From positions 1 through 40,000 of the forward strand of contig RPFO01001384.1 in NCBI GenBank assembly GCA_009746045.1: a stretch of 40,000 nt of DNA, given 5' to 3'. This stretch comes from Mesostigma viride (Eukaryota; Streptophyta; Mesostigmatophyceae; Mesostigmatales; Mesostigmataceae). Below, piece after piece: positions 1 to 8,201 of this stretch. Positions within the stretch are counted from its first letter, which is position 1. Every line of letters begins with the position of its first letter. The translations under genes were made by a program, and so were the position numbers. Under the pieces are notes generated by a model. It ran no database searches, was not told the DNA's origin, and worked only from the letters and a program-made list of their open reading frames with translations.

Positions 1-308
1 CTTCTCCCTCTCCCTCTTCCCTCTCCCTCTCCCTCTCCTCTCCCTTCCCTACCTTCTCCCCTCCCTCTCCTTCTCCCTCTCCCTCTCCCTCCCCTCTCCC
101 TCTCCCTCTCCCCTCTCCCTCTCCCTCTCCCTCTCCCTCTCCTCTCCCTTCCCTCCCCTCCCTCCCTCCTCCCTCCCTCCCTCCCTCCCTCCTCCTCCTC
201 CTCCTCCCTCCCCCCTCCCTCCCCCTCCCTCCCCTCCTCCTCCCTCCCTCCCCTCCCCTCTCTCTCTCTCCTCTCTCTCTCTCTCCTCCTCTCTCCTCTC
301 TCTTCTCT

Positions 309-367
<59 letters not shown>

Positions 368-480
368 GTCTCCCTCTTCTCCCCCTCTCTCTCTCTTCTC
401 TCCCTCCCTCTCTCTCTTCCCCTCTCTTCCCTCTCCCTCTTACCCCCCCCCCTTTTACAAACACCATTAATTCTGCCAAA
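1..480. repeat. CT-rich low-complexity tract
   Basis: Almost pure pyrimidine sequence made of interspersed CCCTCT, CCCTCCCT and CTCTCT units. The long minus-strand reading frame across it (Arg/Glu/Gly-rich) is a by-product of the repeat and is not called as a gene. The tract ends abruptly near 440, where ordinary sequence begins. Confidence 0.95.
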
Positions 481-506
481 CGTCACTTCTTCCTGGACCG
501 TGTGAT

Positions 507-925
507 GTTACGCCCGCCGTGTTTTCTTGTCTTACTGGAAGAGCACATGGACCAACATGGTTGTGCTAGTTACGCCCGCCGGTCGTTTCTTTTGCCTTTT
601 CGATGTCGAAATATTATCTCGTGAGATGCACCCCCGTCAGTTAACTTTGTCATCTTGTAAGCTCAATCTTTTCCATGATAGTTACGCCCGGCCGTCCGTT
701 CTTTTGCATCTTCGAGTCGAAAGTGTTTGTCGTGAAAGTTGCATCCCCGTTCAGCTTCTGTAAGCATCAATGTTTCATGCATAGTTACGCCGCCGTCGTT
801 CTTTTTTATTTTCGATGTCGAAGAATTGTTCGTGAAAGTTGCAGCGCGTTCGTGTCCCATTGTGATCTTCTGTGATATCAAAGGTTTCCCATGATAGTTA
901 CGCCCGCCGTCGTTTCTGTTGCTTC
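507..925 (+). repeat. Degenerate ~110-bp tandem repeat carrying the 21-nt motif
   Basis: Four or five diverged units follow one another. Each begins with the 21-nt hairpin-like motif (copies at 507, 569, 681, 784 and 897). In most units this is followed by a TCGATGTCGAAA-like stretch and then by a weaker GTTGCATCCCCGTTCAGCTT-like segment (about 621, 738 and 837). Spacing of the motif copies is 62, 112, 103 and 113 bp. The array lies just upstream of the first gene of the plus-strand block, so it could be leader or promoter sequence. That role is inference. Confidence 0.75.
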
Positions 926-1027
926 TCGTTCGTTTAAAATATCTAATGAAGTTTTTACCATCGTTCACCTAAAACAAATTACTTTAAATCTGCACCCGTT
1001 AAACCACACCCCCCTCGAAATGACTCC

Positions 1028-1267
1028 ATGGTTGCAGAACAAATGTCAGAAGAAGAACAAAAAAAATGCTTCGGAAACCACAAGCGCAAAAGGAAAGCCG
1101 ATGACAATTTAGAGACCCTCTCGGAGGATGTGCCGGAGTTGGTTTCTTCGGATGACGAGTTTGAATACTCAAAAACATCAGGGGGACAAGTTCTTGAGAA
1201 AGCATGGAAGGTGTTTGTGACAAACGCGTTTGTGGAATGGATAAAAAAAAACTATTCCGAGGAATAG
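1028..1267 (+). CDS. Small acidic protein with basic patch, unknown function
   Basis: A 79-residue frame from ATG to TAG. It contains a short basic cluster (KRKRK, about residues 20-24), which would fit a nuclear localisation signal. An acidic Ser/Asp/Glu stretch follows, and a C-terminal hydrophobic/aromatic segment ends in WIKKNYSEE. A second in-frame ATG at 1043 is an alternative start. The gene is followed by AT-rich sequence with AATAATAAATTAATG, which could hold a polyadenylation signal. It is the first of a same-strand series of compact genes. I do not recognise the family. Codon-like composition and the clean stop support coding, but the length is short. Confidence 0.5.
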   Translation: MVAEQMSEEEQKKCFGNHKRKRKADDNLETLSEDVPELVSSDDEFEYSKTSGGQVLEKAWKVFVTNAFVEWIKKNYSEE

Positions 1268-1335
1268 TAACTTGTTATTATAAAATAATAAATTAATGTT
1301 TATGAATTTTTTTGTTCGTTTTTTCCCTGAAAAAG

Positions 1336-2091
1336 ATGGAGTCCGAGATCGTGAATGAAGTCTACGGAAGCGTCCTTCAAAACGTTTTCAAACAAGTTCG
1401 CTTTCTGTCGCGTGTCATATTCGAGGAAGTTCGAGTCGCGCAGGAGAGGACAGGCCGCCACTTGGCCGTTTTATTGGCGTTTGATTCGTTCAGCCAAATG
1501 GAGAGAATTATGTACGCCCAGCTAGCTGATATGAACTTCTGTATTCAAGAGGGTTTTTTCAGACCACAGATGGATCTAAGAGTGCCCATAGACCCAAGGA
1601 CGGAGTTCCGCCTTTTGGTGTCGTTCATTACAAAGGGGCCAAAGATAGAGTTGGGGGAAGAGGAAGGGGCTCAGCTTGGGTGCACCTACGGGCGCGCATT
1701 TTACCCGAATGTTACGCATTCTCTGCGCGTGAGGGCTGATGCATGTGTAGGGGCAGTACCCCTCAACATGAACTTTTTCTTGCTCTCTGACCCGATCGTG
1801 AGGGATGGGGATCGCATGCGTAGTACGCGAAAGTGCTCCAAGGAGGGGTGTGGGTGCGAAACAGGACCTCATATCAAGTGGTGTAGAGGATGTAGGGATG
1901 CCAGATATTGCAGTGAGGAGTGCCAGCGTGCGGACTGGAGTAGGCATAAGGATAGATGCGAACGTCTGAGGCAAGCGAGGGAGGTGCTGGCAGGGGTGAA
2001 GTGGGGGGTTAACGTGACGACGATACTGGATAAAACTATGGGGTCTGATGTCGACTTCTCCTTCAACTTCCACGACGGCTCTGCCTCTTAG
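1336..2091 (+). CDS. MYND-type zinc-finger protein
   Basis: A 251-residue protein. I chose the ATG at 1336 because the eight codons upstream in frame lie in T-rich leader sequence and the ATG directly follows AAAAAG. The C-terminal part carries a MYND finger at residues 167-208: paired cysteines in CSKEGCGC, WCRGC and YCSEEC, then W, H and a final C (WSRHKDRC). MYND fingers bind short proline-containing peptides and recruit partners in chromatin and signalling proteins. The N-terminal 160 residues match nothing I recognise. AT-rich sequence without a strong promoter motif lies on both sides. The finger call is firm; the biological role is unknown. Confidence 0.8.
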   Translation: MESEIVNEVYGSVLQNVFKQVRFLSRVIFEEVRVAQERTGRHLAVLLAFDSFSQMERIMYAQLADMNFCIQEGFFRPQMDLRVPIDPRTEFRLLVSFITKGPKIELGEEEGAQLGCTYGRAFYPNVTHSLRVRADACVGAVPLNMNFFLLSDPIVRDGDRMRSTRKCSKEGCGCETGPHIKWCRGCRDARYCSEECQRADWSRHKDRCERLRQAREVLAGVKWGVNVTTILDKTMGSDVDFSFNFHDGSAS

Positions 2092-2188
2092 AAAAACTTG
2101 AAATGTAGAGTAATAACTTGTTTATATGATGTATATTTTAATTTAATGTTTAATTTATAACGTATCATTTTCCTCCTACGCGCAGGAA

Positions 2189-2389
2189 ATGGTGGAGGTT
2201 AAGGAGAGTTTGGCCAAAAGGCAAAGGACCGACACACTTCGACATAATGGAAGGAGTCTTCCATTGTACATCAAAAAAATAGTCGAGGATTACTGGCTCG
2301 CTTCCGACTCGACTCCTCGTCCGAGTCCGGTGATACCGGACAGTGTCAAAGTCTGGAAGGTTTCAGCACATCAATCGCACATTGAATAG
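2189..2389 (+). CDS. Small basic protein of unknown function
   Basis: A 66-residue frame beginning MVEVKESLAKRQRTD and ending at TAG. It is rich in Lys/Arg in its first half, with a Pro/Ser stretch near residues 41-49. The leader reads CGCGCAGGAA just before the ATG, and other genes of this cluster also have CAG close to their ATG. A 21-nt motif copy follows the stop at 2423. AATAAA-like sequence occurs near 2470-2490. No domain is recognisable. It is comparable in size and charge to the protein at 1028. Moderate to low confidence because it is short. Confidence 0.45.
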   Translation: MVEVKESLAKRQRTDTLRHNGRSLPLYIKKIVEDYWLASDSTPRPSPVIPDSVKVWKVSAHQSHIE

Positions 2390-2524
2390 ATAATGTTTTA
2401 TCGCCATATTGCTGTTCGACAAGTTGCGCCTTGGGGCGTTTCTTTGCGCCAAATTTAAACCTTCGTATTAATAAACAAGTACAATAAAAAAATTTCAAAA
2501 CGTTTTTTGAATTTTATTTTCCGG

Positions 2525-2553
2525 GGCCGGTATGTTATCGTAACTTGTCGCAG
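2525..2553 (+). promoter_or_regulatory. Leader element GGCCGGTATGTT...GCAG before ATG
   Basis: The bases just before the start codon (GGCCGGTATGTT, 12 more bases, then GCAG and ATGTCC) recur before the paralogue at 3701. GTATGTT and CAG resemble intron ends, but the enclosed stretch (about 24 nt here and 19 nt at the other gene) is too short for a normal spliceosomal intron. Initiator or leader function is inference. Confidence 0.4.
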
Positions 2554-3420
2554 ATGTCCGGTTCGACGGAAGATTCGTCCGATTCGTCTAGTCACCTCCT
2601 GATGGAGGATTGGCAACGACTTCAACAACACCAAGCGGTTGCCACTGTCATTCAGAGTGTTGCTCGCTCAATAGGGGCGCCGCGCAAGTGTGATGTGTCC
2701 ACTTGCAAGAAAACCGCTCTCGGATTTGACTTGTATTGCCGAAAGCACGAAGAACATTCTCGTCACATCGAAAATGCCCTCAGTCGCGGACTTGGAATGG
2801 CGGGCGCCCTCGGACCTGGATTGGCGGGGGGGGCCCTGCGACTTCGCCTGGACATGACTGTCGGAGAGGTCGTGGGTGTAAATTTTGATTTCACCAGGGG
2901 AGACGAGTACTTCCTTGAAGATTGGATAGTCAAAGACTCCGCGACAGGTGCGGACTTGGCAAAGGGAGGCTACGTTGCCGGCGCCCAAGAAAATGGTTGG
3001 AGTAGCTTGAGATGCTTTTTGATGACGACACCTTTTGCCGACTCGCGTGACACGGATGTAAGCGAACTTTATCGGCGTATGTGTTTTGCACTCGCCGACA
3101 TTCCGCTGATAACTCAACGAGAGTTCGATTTTCGCGTGGAAACAAAAGCCAAAGCGATTGTATCCGGCGTGAAGGCGATTGTGGAGGAGGAGCAGGATTC
3201 TCTGTGTGCAGAGTATTTGGAGAGAGTGGCCCCGATGAAGACGAGGAGGTCCGAAATCTATCCTGACACCGGCAACAAGGAGGCAAAGTTGGTGGCCGCC
3301 AAAGAAGAGATGTTCGCTCGTGTCGATGAAATGGCGGCGAAAGAGGTTCCGAGAGTTCGCTCGATCGGTTGTTGCAAAACCTGCAGAGAGTGGAACGAGT
3401 CGCGGGACAGTCTATATTGA
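2554..3420 (+). CDS. CCCH zinc-motif protein, paralogue A
   Basis: A 288-residue protein starting at the ATG that directly follows GCAG. Residues 46-65 hold C-x4-C-K-K-x8-C-x2-H, a compact zinc-binding pattern. The downstream neighbour at 3701 has the same residues at identical spacing, so the two are probably tandem paralogues. The spacing recalls the short C-x4-C...C-x2-H units of WRKY19-like proteins, but I do not claim that identity. Residues 76-95 are Gly/Leu-rich, and the C terminus carries a further cysteine cluster (GCCKTC). The stop is followed within six bases by a 21-nt motif copy (3426), with a second at 3566. Function unknown. Confidence 0.65.
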   Translation: MSGSTEDSSDSSSHLLMEDWQRLQQHQAVATVIQSVARSIGAPRKCDVSTCKKTALGFDLYCRKHEEHSRHIENALSRGLGMAGALGPGLAGGALRLRLDMTVGEVVGVNFDFTRGDEYFLEDWIVKDSATGADLAKGGYVAGAQENGWSSLRCFLMTTPFADSRDTDVSELYRRMCFALADIPLITQREFDFRVETKAKAIVSGVKAIVEEEQDSLCAEYLERVAPMKTRRSEIYPDTGNKEAKLVAAKEEMFARVDEMAAKEVPRVRSIGCCKTCREWNESRDSLY

Positions 3421-3671
3421 TATGAGTTGCGCCCGCCGGCGTTTCTCTGGTCTTGAATGCCCCCCCTCTACATACACATTATATTGTCTGGACATTCGTA
3501 TGTAGTGACAATCGTAGTCGATGTGATTGCCATTCGTTTGTACGTAGAAAGTGGTTGTTGAGGAAGTTGCGCCCCAGGGCGTTTCTTTGTTGCATTTTCT
3601 TCAAATTTTAGCTCGCATAAATAGATGAAGATGACTTAATAAATGCCAGTTTTTTTTAATAATATAAACTA

Positions 3672-3700
3672 CTCGCGGCCGGTATGTTCTGGTTTCGCAG
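3672..3700 (+). promoter_or_regulatory. Second copy of the leader element
   Basis: CTCGCGGCCGGTATGTT, then a short stretch ending TTTCGCAG immediately before ATGTCC. It matches the leader of the gene at 2554 in sequence and position. A TATA-like AATATAAAC lies about 10 bases upstream. Confidence 0.4.
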
Positions 3701-4270
3701 ATGTCCAGTCTGACGGTCGACATAAGGGGACGTCCATATCAGGACGCTGTTTTCCGGATTTTTGAGAAGGATCCCGAAAAGAAGTGCCGGGATAGGAAAT
3801 GTAAAAAGCTGTCAATTACCGACATGGGTCTGTGTGGGGAACACATCGTAGCTTTTGGAAAGGACATGATTTCCCGTCATTTGCAACAATACGTTGACAA
3901 CAATTGTGTGGGAGGGGCGCAGATGGACGTCCTTCTTGAGGATGGAGTGGACGGAGCCAAAAGGGCTGTAATTCGGCTGTCGGAAATGGATGATGACAAA
4001 GAGGACGTGAACATTCGCCTTAAGAGGCACGACGATAACACGGCCGATTGTGTGTTTGGGTCTCGAGGAATGGCGGATGAGAGGCAGGTCTTCCATGATG
4101 CCGCGGAGAAGGTGGTGGAATGGATGATGGGTTGGTCAAATCTTGACGTTCGCATATTCAACCGTCTGACGTCTGATTTCCTTCTCCGGGGAAGTTTCAA
4201 GATGGTTGACCGTGCAAGGCAGTCCAGGAACCAGGTATCCTTTCCATGGCCAGTCCGATCGCACGCATGA
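3701..4270 (+). CDS. CCCH zinc-motif protein, paralogue B
   Basis: A 189-residue frame. Residues 29-48 carry C-x4-C-K-K-x8-C-x2-H with exactly the spacing seen in the gene at 2554, and both share the same leader. The sequences otherwise differ widely, so the duplication is old. The frame may not end naturally at 4270. After AGGAACCAG it runs into a short tail, while an overlapping frame (4246-4431) continues with plausible coding sequence rich in Arg, Pro and Glu. A frameshift near 4235, or an intron starting at GTATCC, could extend the protein to about 4431. Function unknown. Confidence 0.6.
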   Translation: MSSLTVDIRGRPYQDAVFRIFEKDPEKKCRDRKCKKLSITDMGLCGEHIVAFGKDMISRHLQQYVDNNCVGGAQMDVLLEDGVDGAKRAVIRLSEMDDDKEDVNIRLKRHDDNTADCVFGSRGMADERQVFHDAAEKVVEWMMGWSNLDVRIFNRLTSDFLLRGSFKMVDRARQSRNQVSFPWPVRSHA

Positions 4271-4431
4271 TTGAGGAGGGCCCTCTTCCGCGCAACCTTG
4301 CCTCGAGATTTCGAAAATACCATGAAGGGCCGACCGAAAATCAGCAGCGATTTCCCATTCGCGAACCACTTATGGGTCGACGGAGTGGTAACGAATTTTT
4401 TTGCATTTCCTTGCCAAATGATTCTTTATGA
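4246..4431 (+). pseudogene. Possible displaced C-terminal part of paralogue B
   Basis: A 61-residue frame overlapping the end of the gene at 3701 in another phase. It contains GPLPRN and RFRKYHEGPTENQQ and looks more protein-like than the 13-residue tail of the upstream frame. It would be joined to that gene by a one-base shift. No start signal of its own is evident. Low confidence. Confidence 0.3.
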
Positions 4432-4653
4432 GGGACATAGAGTTGTTTGTATAGAGAGTGAATTGACGAAAGTTGCGACGGCGGTCGCATCTTTTAGTGC
4501 GTCGTTCTCTTGTTATGAATCTCTGTTCATTCTGAATTATAACGTTGTTTGTACCTTGACATAATGATGCATTTTTTGTATTGAGTTGCGACGTGGGGCG
4601 CATCTTCCTGCTGACTCGTATGTTTTTTCCAATTTTTTTGTTTTTTGTTGCAG

Positions 4654-5318
4654 ATGGAAAAGGGCGGCCCTACATCGCAGGTGGTCGGCGACTCTCCCCC
4701 TAGGGGGAAGGGTCAGAAGGGCAACCAGTTCAGGCCCAAGGCGCCTCCCACAACAGCCTCCTCACAAGCGTGCAAGGGAGGGCACGCCGCCCCCAATGGT
4801 GGAATCTGGTGTCAGCTTTGCCGCGGTCACTGGGAAGGATGAGTACCACGGTGGTCTTGAGATGGTGGACGATCCGGTTAAGCGGATTCAGATTGAGCGG
4901 TTTGAGCGACTCGCGAATGGCACTCGTGAACAGCAATTCGCGCTGTACCAAGACATCCTTAATGACAAACCTGAAGTCGCCAAGGTGCCTTATCCTCCAA
5001 CACATTCATGCCTCGTTTCGAAACCCTGCTCCAGCAGGAGCTAAGGTTGCGTCGGTTGGCTCAGAATGCGCCAGAGACAGTAGCCGCCGCGCCCTCCCAT
5101 GCCGCGCCTGCCGCAGTAGCCCAAAAGAGGGGGGAGAGTGTGCACGAGTCGGCCGCAGTGCCCTCAACCGCAAGGGATCCCCCCGCGACTTCCAAGCCGG
5201 TCGCGACGGGCGATATGCCCCCGCCGCGGCAAGGGGAAGGGGGAAGGGGGTCGATGGAGGGGAAGACGATGTTTTCGATATGACGCTGGGCAATTTGGAA
5301 GGTGGCGGGCCGATCTTC
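4654..5318 (+). pseudogene. Exon 1: Gly/Pro-rich leader and charged helix
   Basis: It starts MEKGGPTSQVV and passes through a basic Pro-rich stretch. A shift near 4750 leads into a better-looking segment with GVSFAAVTGKDEYHGG and the helical run VKRIQIERFERLANG. A second shift near 5000 leads to an Ala/Pro-rich part containing RFETLLQQELRLRRLAQ. A third shift, in the G-rich stretch 5233-5262, brings in EDDVFDMTLGNLEGGGPIF just before the donor GTAAGT at 5319. Each piece ends where the next plausible frame begins, which is what one expects of a single exon with small indels. Confidence 0.5.
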
Positions 5319-5439
5319 GTAAGTCTCCGCCCATTTAATTGATGTCGTGAAATACAATAAGCATTTTTTTGCAATATTCGCCAGACATGTCATTTCCGAC
5401 AACTAAGCGGATTTTTACTTTCCGTTGAAATGTTCGCAG

Positions 5440-5703
5440 GGCCGGCAAGAGGATGTGGTGCAAGAGAAGCCCGCTCAATGGCGGGAAGCACCCAGGTACA
5501 TGAGTGCGTCAGATTCCTCTCCGGTTTACTTGTATTGAAAAGGTTTGCGTGCGTATATCCTTGTTTATTTTTGTAGTAATTTTTTTCTTGTGAATGGACA
5601 ATCGCGTTTGCTATTTTTACAGGGAAGTCCGTTCGAGCAGCAAGAGGGCGGTGAGAGGAGGGGAAGTGGATCTTACGGTGGTTCCACTGCAGAGGGGGGA
5701 AGG
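5440..5703 (+). pseudogene. Exons 2 and 3: short Gln/Gly-rich exons
   Basis: Exon 2 (5440-5495, 56 nt) lies between TTCGCAG and GTACAT and encodes a Gln/Glu-rich piece (RQEDVVQEKPAQWREAP). Exon 3 (5623-5703, 81 nt) lies between TTTACAG and GTAAGT and encodes a Gly/Ser-rich piece (FEQQEGGERRGSGSYGG). The intron between them (5496-5622) is AT-rich. The intron after exon 3 (5704-5827) contains a 21-nt motif copy at 5759. Confidence 0.5.
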
Positions 5704-5827
5704 GTAAGTTACCGTTGACTTACAAATTGAAAGTTTAGGTTCGTCCTCAATTGACAGAGTTACGACGGCCGGCGTTTCTCTACACTTTTCTTACATTAAA
5801 AATCTTCCGTTGATAATGTTCTTGCAG

Positions 5828-6332
5828 GAAGCCGGTCGTCAGGGTGGGGCAAATCTCCAGGGAGAGGGGGCTATCGCTGTCGGTGAGCCTGTGTCAGAGG
5901 GCGGGTGGAAGCGACGGCGATACTGCGAAAATGACACGCTTTAAGGAGCAAGCGGATGCTTATCAACTGAAGAAGTTGGCAAAGTGGGTTGTGGCCGAGG
6001 TGAGAACGGAAGAAGCCCCACCTGAGGTACGGAACCAGATGATGACTCTCCATCAAGTCGCTGAGTTGATCGTGAAGAATGCGTGCGCGCCCGATGGAGC
6101 CACACAGCCTGAGGAGATCCCGAGCGCCAAGGCCTTGATAAAGTGGATGCAGGAGAACCTGTTCGAGGGCAAAGGGAAGGAGAGGAAGTGTAAACTGTTG
6201 ACGGTGACGGAGAAGGACGCCAAGACTCTGATCAAGATGTTGAAGGAACACGATGCCCGCCGGGACAAGTCTCCGAAGACCGCGAAGGGGTCGAAGAAAG
6301 CGGCTGAAGCAGCAGCGGTTGAGGGGAATGAG
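5828..6332 (+). pseudogene. Exon 4: Lys/Glu-rich helical segment
   Basis: It begins after CTTGCAG and reads EAGRQGGANLQGEG, then shifts frame at an A-run near 5920. After that it reads MTRFKEQADAYQLKKLAKWVV and onward to AAVEGNE before the donor GTAAGT at 6333. The segment is strongly helical and charged, with a Lys/Ala-rich end (KTAKGSKKAAEAAA). This resembles linker-type or nucleic-acid-binding tails, but no family is recognisable. Confidence 0.5.
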
Positions 6333-6773
6333 GTAAGTCTACCTCTGTTGTGAGGGGGGCTTTGTTCTTGAGGTCCACGTTTCATGTAGGTTGCGACGGC
6401 CGGCGTTTCTTAAGTGTGACACTTACTTCCTTTTGACTAACACTTACTTCCTTTCCTGATTTCGCATCGTTGAGGGAAATGAGCCAAGTGTACCTCTGTT
6501 GTGAGGGGGGCTTGATCTTGAGGTTTAGGTTTCATCTAGGTTGCGACGGCCGGCGTTTCTCAAGTGTGACATTTACTTTATTCCTTTCGGTTATGCTTTC
6601 CTGATTTTTTCATATCATTGTTAAGGGGAACGAGGTAAGTGTACCTCTGTTGTGAGGGGGGCTTTGATGTTGAGGTTCAGGTTTCATGTAGGTTGCGACG
6701 GCCGGCGTTTCTCAATCGACATTTACTTTATTCCTTTTGGTTATGCTTTCCTGATTTTTTCGCATCACTGCAG
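6317..6773 (+). repeat. Tandem triplication of an exon end plus intron (~152 bp)
   Basis: Three units start near 6317, 6470 and 6622. Each includes the end of exon 4 (GAGGGGAATGAG), the donor, the text CTACCTCTGTTGTGAGGGGG, a 21-nt motif copy (6390, 6540, 6692) and a T-rich tail. The donor is GTAAGT in units 1 and 3 but is destroyed in unit 2 (GAGCCAAG). Only the last unit ends in a good acceptor (CACTGCAG, 6766-6773). The intron is therefore either 6333-6773 or a shorter version starting in unit 3. Confidence 0.85.
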
Positions 6774-7946
6774 TACGTGCAGGCCGAGAGGGCGACCCAC
6801 GCGGCCATCATGTACTCAATCAGCCTCGACCAGCACCGCGCCGCGAGAACATGAAAATAGATAGTACGTGGACTGCTGCCGTCGACGAACACCAGAAGGG
6901 ACTCTCCGAAGCACTTGCGACCTACAAGGGGAAGGCGCTGAAGGGAAAGGGGAAAGGAAAGGAGGTGGAGGTTGCGGATGCTCCCGTGTCTCTGCTTGAG
7001 AAATGGGAGAAGTCCCCGGTGTCGCAGGATGATGATGACATCCTGGATGTGAACGATGAGATCGCGAAGGGCAAACGGTTGCGGCAGCAGCTTGCCGTTC
7101 AGCCTCGGGACCTCGATGAGATGTCCAAAGCCTTGGTGCATCGAAATCGGGTGTGGACAAGGAACCTGTTCGTTGGGCCTCAGAAGCTCCTCGCACGAGA
7201 CTTGCATCTGTCTAGAGCCGAGCAGAACGCCACCATTTTTGCAAACTCGGAGTCCGACTACGGCCACGACAAGCTGGTGATTCCTGTGTGGCGGTACTCG
7301 TTCCAGTTTTTGGCTGACCGGTCCCCAACACTTTTCATGACTGGATGAAAAAGGAACACCCAGCGTCAGCTCGCGCAACTTTCGGGGAGATGGGGGGGCA
7401 CGGACAATGAAGGCTGGCTACGCTCGCGCAATGACTGACAAAGAGATTGATATCTACCTGCGAACGAGCTCGGCCAAGGAATGGCCGAAGCTGCTTCCAC
7501 CGGTTCTGACAGGACGGGCCGATTGCTGGACTCTTAAGCCCGTGGACGTGAGAAAGGCCGCGCTTTTGGACAGTTTGTGCAAGTCCGCCTGGGAGATGGC
7601 TCCACTCGAGAAGAAGCCACCGTTGCCGCCAGCCATTTGCGGCTTTCTCGTGCTGGACGGGAACCACTTTACCACACTCATCAAATCGGTGAAATTCGAA
7701 CTGGTCGCCCCAAATATGACGGTGGACCAAAGATCTGTGTGGTACAGGCAATGCTGAATGGTTTCATGAAGGCGGAAAAGCTAAGGGTCGTTGCGCGGGG
7801 AGGGAAGGAGCAGGAGGTCACGAAGACCGTGGCCGCGGAGAAGCTGGAGGAGTGGGCAATGATTGGACGAAATTCGGGGGGTGGACGTGCAGATGCTCAA
7901 GGGTGAGACCATCCTGCCGACCTGGTGGCAGATCCGTGAAGAGAAG
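6774..7946 (+). pseudogene. Exon 5: large central exon with DGNHF segment
   Basis: It opens YVQAERATHAAIMYS. A shift near 6850 leads to KIDSTWTAAVDEHQ..., a Lys/Gly stretch, and then a better-structured region (IPVWRYSFQFLADRSP). Shifts near 7335 (T-run) and at 7392-7398 (seven G) lead to a segment with YARAMTDKEIDIYLRT and GFLVLDGNHFTTLIKS. The DGNHF patch recalls the DG-H-R loop of ParB/Srx-like proteins, but the match is too weak for a call. Shifts near 7740 and 7865 precede the end TILPTWWQIREEK at the donor GTAAGC (7947). Confidence 0.5.
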
Positions 7947-8201
7947 GTAAGCCAGTTGCGACCGCCGGCGTTTCTATAAGTGGTTTTCTTGTGTTAATTT
8001 CAGTATGCCATTAGTTCGGTCAAGATGCGACCGCCGGCGTTTCTATAAGGGGTTTTCATGTTCCACCTTAGTATGCCATATTTTGGTCAAGATGCGACCG
8101 CCGGCGTTTCTGTCAGTCGTATTCTTGTTCTCAGTTGAGTTGTGCTTATTTGGGAGGACTATCGATGTGTCTCTGCGCGTTGTTGCCCTACGGCGATGCA
8201 G
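7947..8201 (+). repeat. Intron with three tandem ~68-bp units
   Basis: The intron runs from GTAAGC to GGCGATGCAG and contains three direct repeats, each holding a 21-nt motif copy (7955, 8024, 8091). The sequence between them is TATAAG(T/G)GGTTTTC...AGTATGCCAT. Spacing is 69 and 67 bp. Internal CAG trinucleotides in unit 1 could serve as alternative acceptors. Confidence 0.8.

Larger units (their letters stand above)
507..8111 (+). repeat. Family of 17 dispersed 21-nt hairpin-like motifs
   Basis: The consensus is a left arm GTTGCG(A/C)C, four variable bases, then a right arm G(G/T)CG(T/C)(T/A)TCT. Copies start at 507, 569, 681, 784, 897, 2423, 3426, 3566, 4472, 4585, 5759, 6390, 6540, 6692, 7955, 8024 and 8091. 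The first five are the most diverged, and 569 and 784 are off by one or two bases in length. The middle four bases differ between copies (TTGG, CGCC, CCAG, GGCG, GTGG, GGCC). CGCC can pair with GGCG, and CGAC with GTCG in the 4472 copy, giving a 4-bp stem with a four-base loop. All copies lie in spacers or introns, on the same strand as the genes. Function unknown. Confidence 0.85.

Noticed and set aside
49-486. Minus-strand 145-residue Arg/Glu/Gly-rich frame
   Set aside because: Pure product of the CT-rich tract; no complexity, no conserved motif.
507-917. CRISPR-like array of short repeats with spacers
   Set aside because: Repeats are diverged, spacers are themselves repeated, the setting is eukaryotic, and there are no cas genes.
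7640-7700. ParB/Srx-like domain from the VLDGNHF patch
   Set aside because: Only the DG-H pattern fits; the following Arg and the upstream ParB boxes are absent, so the family call would be a guess.
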